NCBI GenBank assembly: GCA_013695565.1
Contig: JACDAG010000976.1
Coordinates: forward strand, 1 to 8,318
Reading direction: 5' to 3'
DNA length: 8,318 nt
From: Bradyrhizobium sp.
GTDB taxonomy: Bacteria; Pseudomonadota; Alphaproteobacteria; Rhizobiales; Xanthobacteraceae
The notes below the pieces were generated by a model. The model saw only the letters and a program-made list of their open reading frames with translations. It was not told where the DNA came from and searched no databases. This document shows, piece after piece, positions 6,486 through 8,318 of this stretch (within the stretch, counting starts at the first letter, position 1; every line of letters starts with the position of its first letter). Position numbers and translations under genes: made by a program.

Positions 6486-7727
6486 TTGAGTTCTGAGCCT
6501 TCGACGAAACCCGCGGCATCCAGCTCGTTCGCGGCCATGAAGTCACGGCCCTACCGGGCGCAGTTCATTGCCTACGTGCTGGCGATGATGGCCGACAATA
6601 TCGAGCATGTGATCAGCTATTGGGTGGTGTTCCAGAAATTTCACTCACCGGCGCTGGCCGGCTTCGCGGTGCTGTCGCACTGGCTGCCGTTCCTGCTGTT
6701 CTCCGTCGGCGTCGGCGGTCTCGCCGATCGCATCGACCCGCGCCGCATCATCCAATGCGGCATGCTGCTGTTCATCGTGGCATCGGCCGGATGGGGCATG
6801 TTCTTCATATCAGACACGCTGCTAATGTGGCACGCGATGCTGCTGCTGGTGATCCATGGCTGCGCCGGCGTGCTATGGCAAACGCCGAACCAGTTGCTGC
6901 TCTACGACATCGTCGGCCCGGCCGATCTGCCGAGCGCGGTGCGGTTGAACGCGATGGCGCGTTACCTCGGCATCCTGGTCGGTCCGGCCGTTGGCGGCGT
7001 CATCATGCTGGCGCTGGGCCCATCCCACGGCATCATTCTCAACACGCTGTTCTATCTGCCGATGCTGCTCTGGCTGTTCTGGGCGCCCATCAGTGCCAAG
7101 GGCGCGGTGGCGAAACGCCTTGCCGTCCGCGGCGTGGCCGACATCGTGCAGACCATCCGCGCCATCGGTACCTACCGCGTCCTGACCTCGATGACGCTGC
7201 TCGCCGGGCTGACCTCGTTCATGATCGGCAACGCCTACCACGCCCAGATGCCGGGCTTTGCCATCGATCTCGGGCACGGCGACCCCGGCGTGGCCTACAG
7301 CGTGCTGCTGGCCGCCGACGCCGCCGGCGCGCTGCTCGCGGGCATCGCGCTGGAAGCGTGGGGACGGCTCAGGGCGACGCCGCAGACCGCCATCGTCCTC
7401 GCCATCCTATGGGCGCTGTCGCTGCTCGCCTTCGCATCGGTCGGGATCTACACGCTTGCGATCGCGTTGCTGTTTGCCGCCGGGTTCTTCGAACTGTCGT
7501 TCAACACGATGGCACAGACCATGGTGCAGTTGAATGCCCCGGCCGAGATCCGTGGCCGCGTCGTCGGCCTGTTCAACATGGCCGGGCTCGGCATGCGCGC
7601 CTTCAGCGGCATCACCGTCGGTGTACTCGGTGCCGCGATCGGCATTCACTGGTCGCTCGGCCTGTCCGCGGCCGTGCTGTTGGCGTTTCTATTGATCCTG
7701 CTCAGCCGCACAACAAAAGCAGTTTGA
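6486..7727 (+). CDS. Major facilitator superfamily transporter, MFS_3/EntS-like
   Basis: This 413-residue inner-membrane protein has many hydrophobic helices and the MFS fold. Motif A lies in the loop after helix 2 at about residues 77-87 (GGLADRIDPRR). A second motif-A-like loop, NAPAEIRGRVVGLFNMAG, begins near residue 349 and is typical of the MFS_3 group of enterobactin-exporter-like proteins. Such proteins are usually proton-driven exporters, but the substrate is unknown. I chose the TTG at 6486 because AGGTG (6476-6480) is 5 nt upstream; the ATG at 6537 has no recognisable site and would remove 17 residues of a Ser/Ala-rich N-terminus. It is separated from the ABC genes by about 200 bp containing a repeat, so it may be its own unit. 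A role in the same pathway is only suggested by position and strand. Confidence 0.92.
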   Translation: MSSEPSTKPAASSSFAAMKSRPYRAQFIAYVLAMMADNIEHVISYWVVFQKFHSPALAGFAVLSHWLPFLLFSVGVGGLADRIDPRRIIQCGMLLFIVASAGWGMFFISDTLLMWHAMLLLVIHGCAGVLWQTPNQLLLYDIVGPADLPSAVRLNAMARYLGILVGPAVGGVIMLALGPSHGIILNTLFYLPMLLWLFWAPISAKGAVAKRLAVRGVADIVQTIRAIGTYRVLTSMTLLAGLTSFMIGNAYHAQMPGFAIDLGHGDPGVAYSVLLAADAAGALLAGIALEAWGRLRATPQTAIVLAILWALSLLAFASVGIYTLAIALLFAAGFFELSFNTMAQTMVQLNAPAEIRGRVVGLFNMAGLGMRAFSGITVGVLGAAIGIHWSLGLSAAVLLAFLLILLSRTTKAV

Positions 7728-7751
7728 TATCTCAACTCAGCCGGGATTGCG

Positions 7752-7827
7752 CTCCCTCTCCCGCTTGCGAGGGAGGGCTGGGGTGGGGGTCTCTCCACAC
7801 GACGAATTCCCACGTGGAGACACCCCC
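7752..7827. repeat. Hairpin-rich intergenic element after the MFS gene, possible terminator
   Basis: Two structures follow the MFS stop by 24 bp. The first is CTCCCTC (7752-7758) with GAGGGAG (7769-7775), a 10-nt loop between. The second pairs GGGGGTCTCTCCAC (7785-7798) with GTGGAGACACCCCC (7814-7827), 13 of 14 positions matching, around a 15-nt loop. CTCCCTCTCCCGCTTGCGAG resembles intergenic repeats found in many proteobacteria. There is no T-run, so termination would have to be Rho-assisted or absent. The right edge continues as a CGCTGCGCTTCGCGCGTCGA stretch that abuts the downstream gene remnant. Confidence 0.6.
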
Positions 7828-7853
7828 CGCTGCGCTTCGCGCGTCGACCTAAG

Positions 7854-8027
7854 AGCGAGCTGACCTTCCCGTTCTTCACCATCGAGAACGTCGACCGCGT
7901 CGATGAGACGCATATCATCGTCGGAAACGACAACAATTTTCCGTTCTCGTCGAGCCGCGATCCCAACAAGGCCGACGACAATGAGTTCGTGCTGCTGGAG
8001 GTCGGTGAGTTTTTGAAGGCGAAGTGA
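7854..8027 (+). pseudogene. C-terminal remnant of a phytase-like esterase gene (esterase-like activity of phytase family)
   Basis: A 57-codon segment ending at TGA 8025-8027 encodes TFPFFTIENVDRVDETHII, then VGNDNNFPFSSSR and DNEFVLLEVGEF. I recognise this as the C-terminal end of the secreted phytase-like beta-propeller family (PF13449), where an NDNNFPFS-type motif and a DDNE(F/M) stretch sit near the end. Intact members are several hundred residues long, so nearly all of the gene is missing. Upstream the frame continues without a stop through the repeat element back to the MFS stop, but no ATG, GTG or TTG occurs in it before the conserved segment. It therefore appears to be a headless relict whose 5' part was lost at or near the repeat. 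The residues look well conserved, so the loss may be recent. Family assignment is from memory. Confidence 0.66.
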
Positions 8028-8046
8028 GGGGCGTCGCTTCTCCCTG

Positions 8047-8155
8047 CCGTCATTGCCTGCGACAAACGCGAAGCATTTGCGCAAGGGAGCGAAGCGACGA
8101 AGCAATCCAGACCCGCCTACGACTCTGGATTGCTTCGCTTCGCTTGCAATGACGG
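8047..8155. repeat. Long palindromic intergenic repeat with nested hairpin
   Basis: The outer arms CCGTCATTGC (8047-8056) and GCAATGACGG (8146-8155) are perfectly complementary. Nested inside are CGAAGCAATCCAG (8098-8110) and CTGGATTGCTTCG (8125-8137), a perfect 13-bp stem with a 14-nt loop. ATTGC and GCAAT recur so that each half can also pair with itself. This organisation resembles the element at 4323-4403 although the sequence differs. It lies between the esterase remnant and a convergent gene, where it could act as a bidirectional transcript end. I recall closely similar repeats from Bradyrhizobium genomes. Confidence 0.75.
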
Positions 8156-8182
8156 GGATGGAGTTGTCTGCAAAGTAGCCCC

Positions 8183-8318
8183 CTACTCCTTCCGCGTCCC
8201 GTAATCACCAAACGTCGTATCGCGCTGGTCGAGCTGTGACTTCACGCTCGAACCGTCGCGGCGGAACGTCGACATGTAGTTGCGGCTGGCTTCGGTTGTA
8301 AATGCCAGTGCCTGGATC
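8183..8318 (-). CDS. C-terminal end of an unidentified protein (start outside window)
   Basis: On the minus strand an open frame enters from the right edge and ends at TAG (8185-8183) after 44 codons. The visible end includes AFTTEASRNYMSTFRRDGSS and QLDQRDTTFGDYGTRKE. It is hydrophilic with no membrane segment, and ends in charged residues. Codon use is similar to the neighbouring genes (G/C-ending codons common), which supports real coding. I do not recognise the family. It converges on the esterase remnant with a palindromic repeat between them. Confidence 0.6.
   Translation of the reverse strand, partial: IQALAFTTEASRNYMSTFRRDGSSVKSQLDQRDTTFGDYGTRKE

Noticed and set aside
6537..6539. ATG as the MFS start
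   Set aside because: No ribosome site precedes it, whereas the TTG at 6486 has AGGTG at a suitable distance; the ATG remains possible.
6620..7852. Plus-strand open frame of 410 codons in another phase of the MFS gene
   Set aside because: Arg/His-rich translation without hydrophobic helices; the 6486 frame has motif A and clear membrane segments.
4297..8155. CRISPR array
   Set aside because: The repeats are single palindromic elements of different sequence, with no regular repeat-spacer spacing and no cas genes.

Overview
The window looks like chromosomal DNA of a GC-rich alphaproteobacterium, most likely Bradyrhizobium or a close relative (Nitrobacteraceae). This rests on the strong G/C third-position bias, the protein styles, and intergenic palindromic repeats of kinds I recall from Bradyrhizobium genomes. 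The genus is an inference; no search was run.

Layout. A methyl-accepting chemotaxis protein runs leftward off the window start (1-1512, minus; C-terminal end missing). After a 245-bp divergent gap, a rightward cluster begins. It holds a D-2-hydroxyacid dehydrogenase (1758-2801), a periplasmic solute-binding protein with a twin-arginine-like signal (2956-4296), and two ABC permeases overlapping by 8 bp (4428-5387 and 5380-6282). An MFS exporter-like gene with a TTG start follows (6486-7727). The tail holds a hairpin-rich element, a headless C-terminal remnant of a phytase-like esterase gene (7854-8027), another palindromic repeat, and the last 44 codons of an unidentified minus-strand gene (8183-8318).

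How the genes may work together. The binding protein and two permeases form an incomplete carbohydrate-type (CUT1-like) importer; no ATPase gene lies in the window. The dehydrogenase upstream could oxidise or reduce a hydroxy- or keto-acid related to the imported solute. The divergent chemoreceptor, with a periplasmic Cache-type sensor, could respond to a related compound. The substrate cannot be read from the sequence.

The most distinctive non-coding feature is an 81-bp element between the binding-protein and first permease genes. It can fold either as a four-way cloverleaf or as two tandem hairpins. Its place recalls the REP element between malE and malF in E. coli. Other gaps contain further palindromic elements of different types. 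I found no clear sign of a wholly new multi-gene system; the coding content is ordinary transport, sensing and metabolism.
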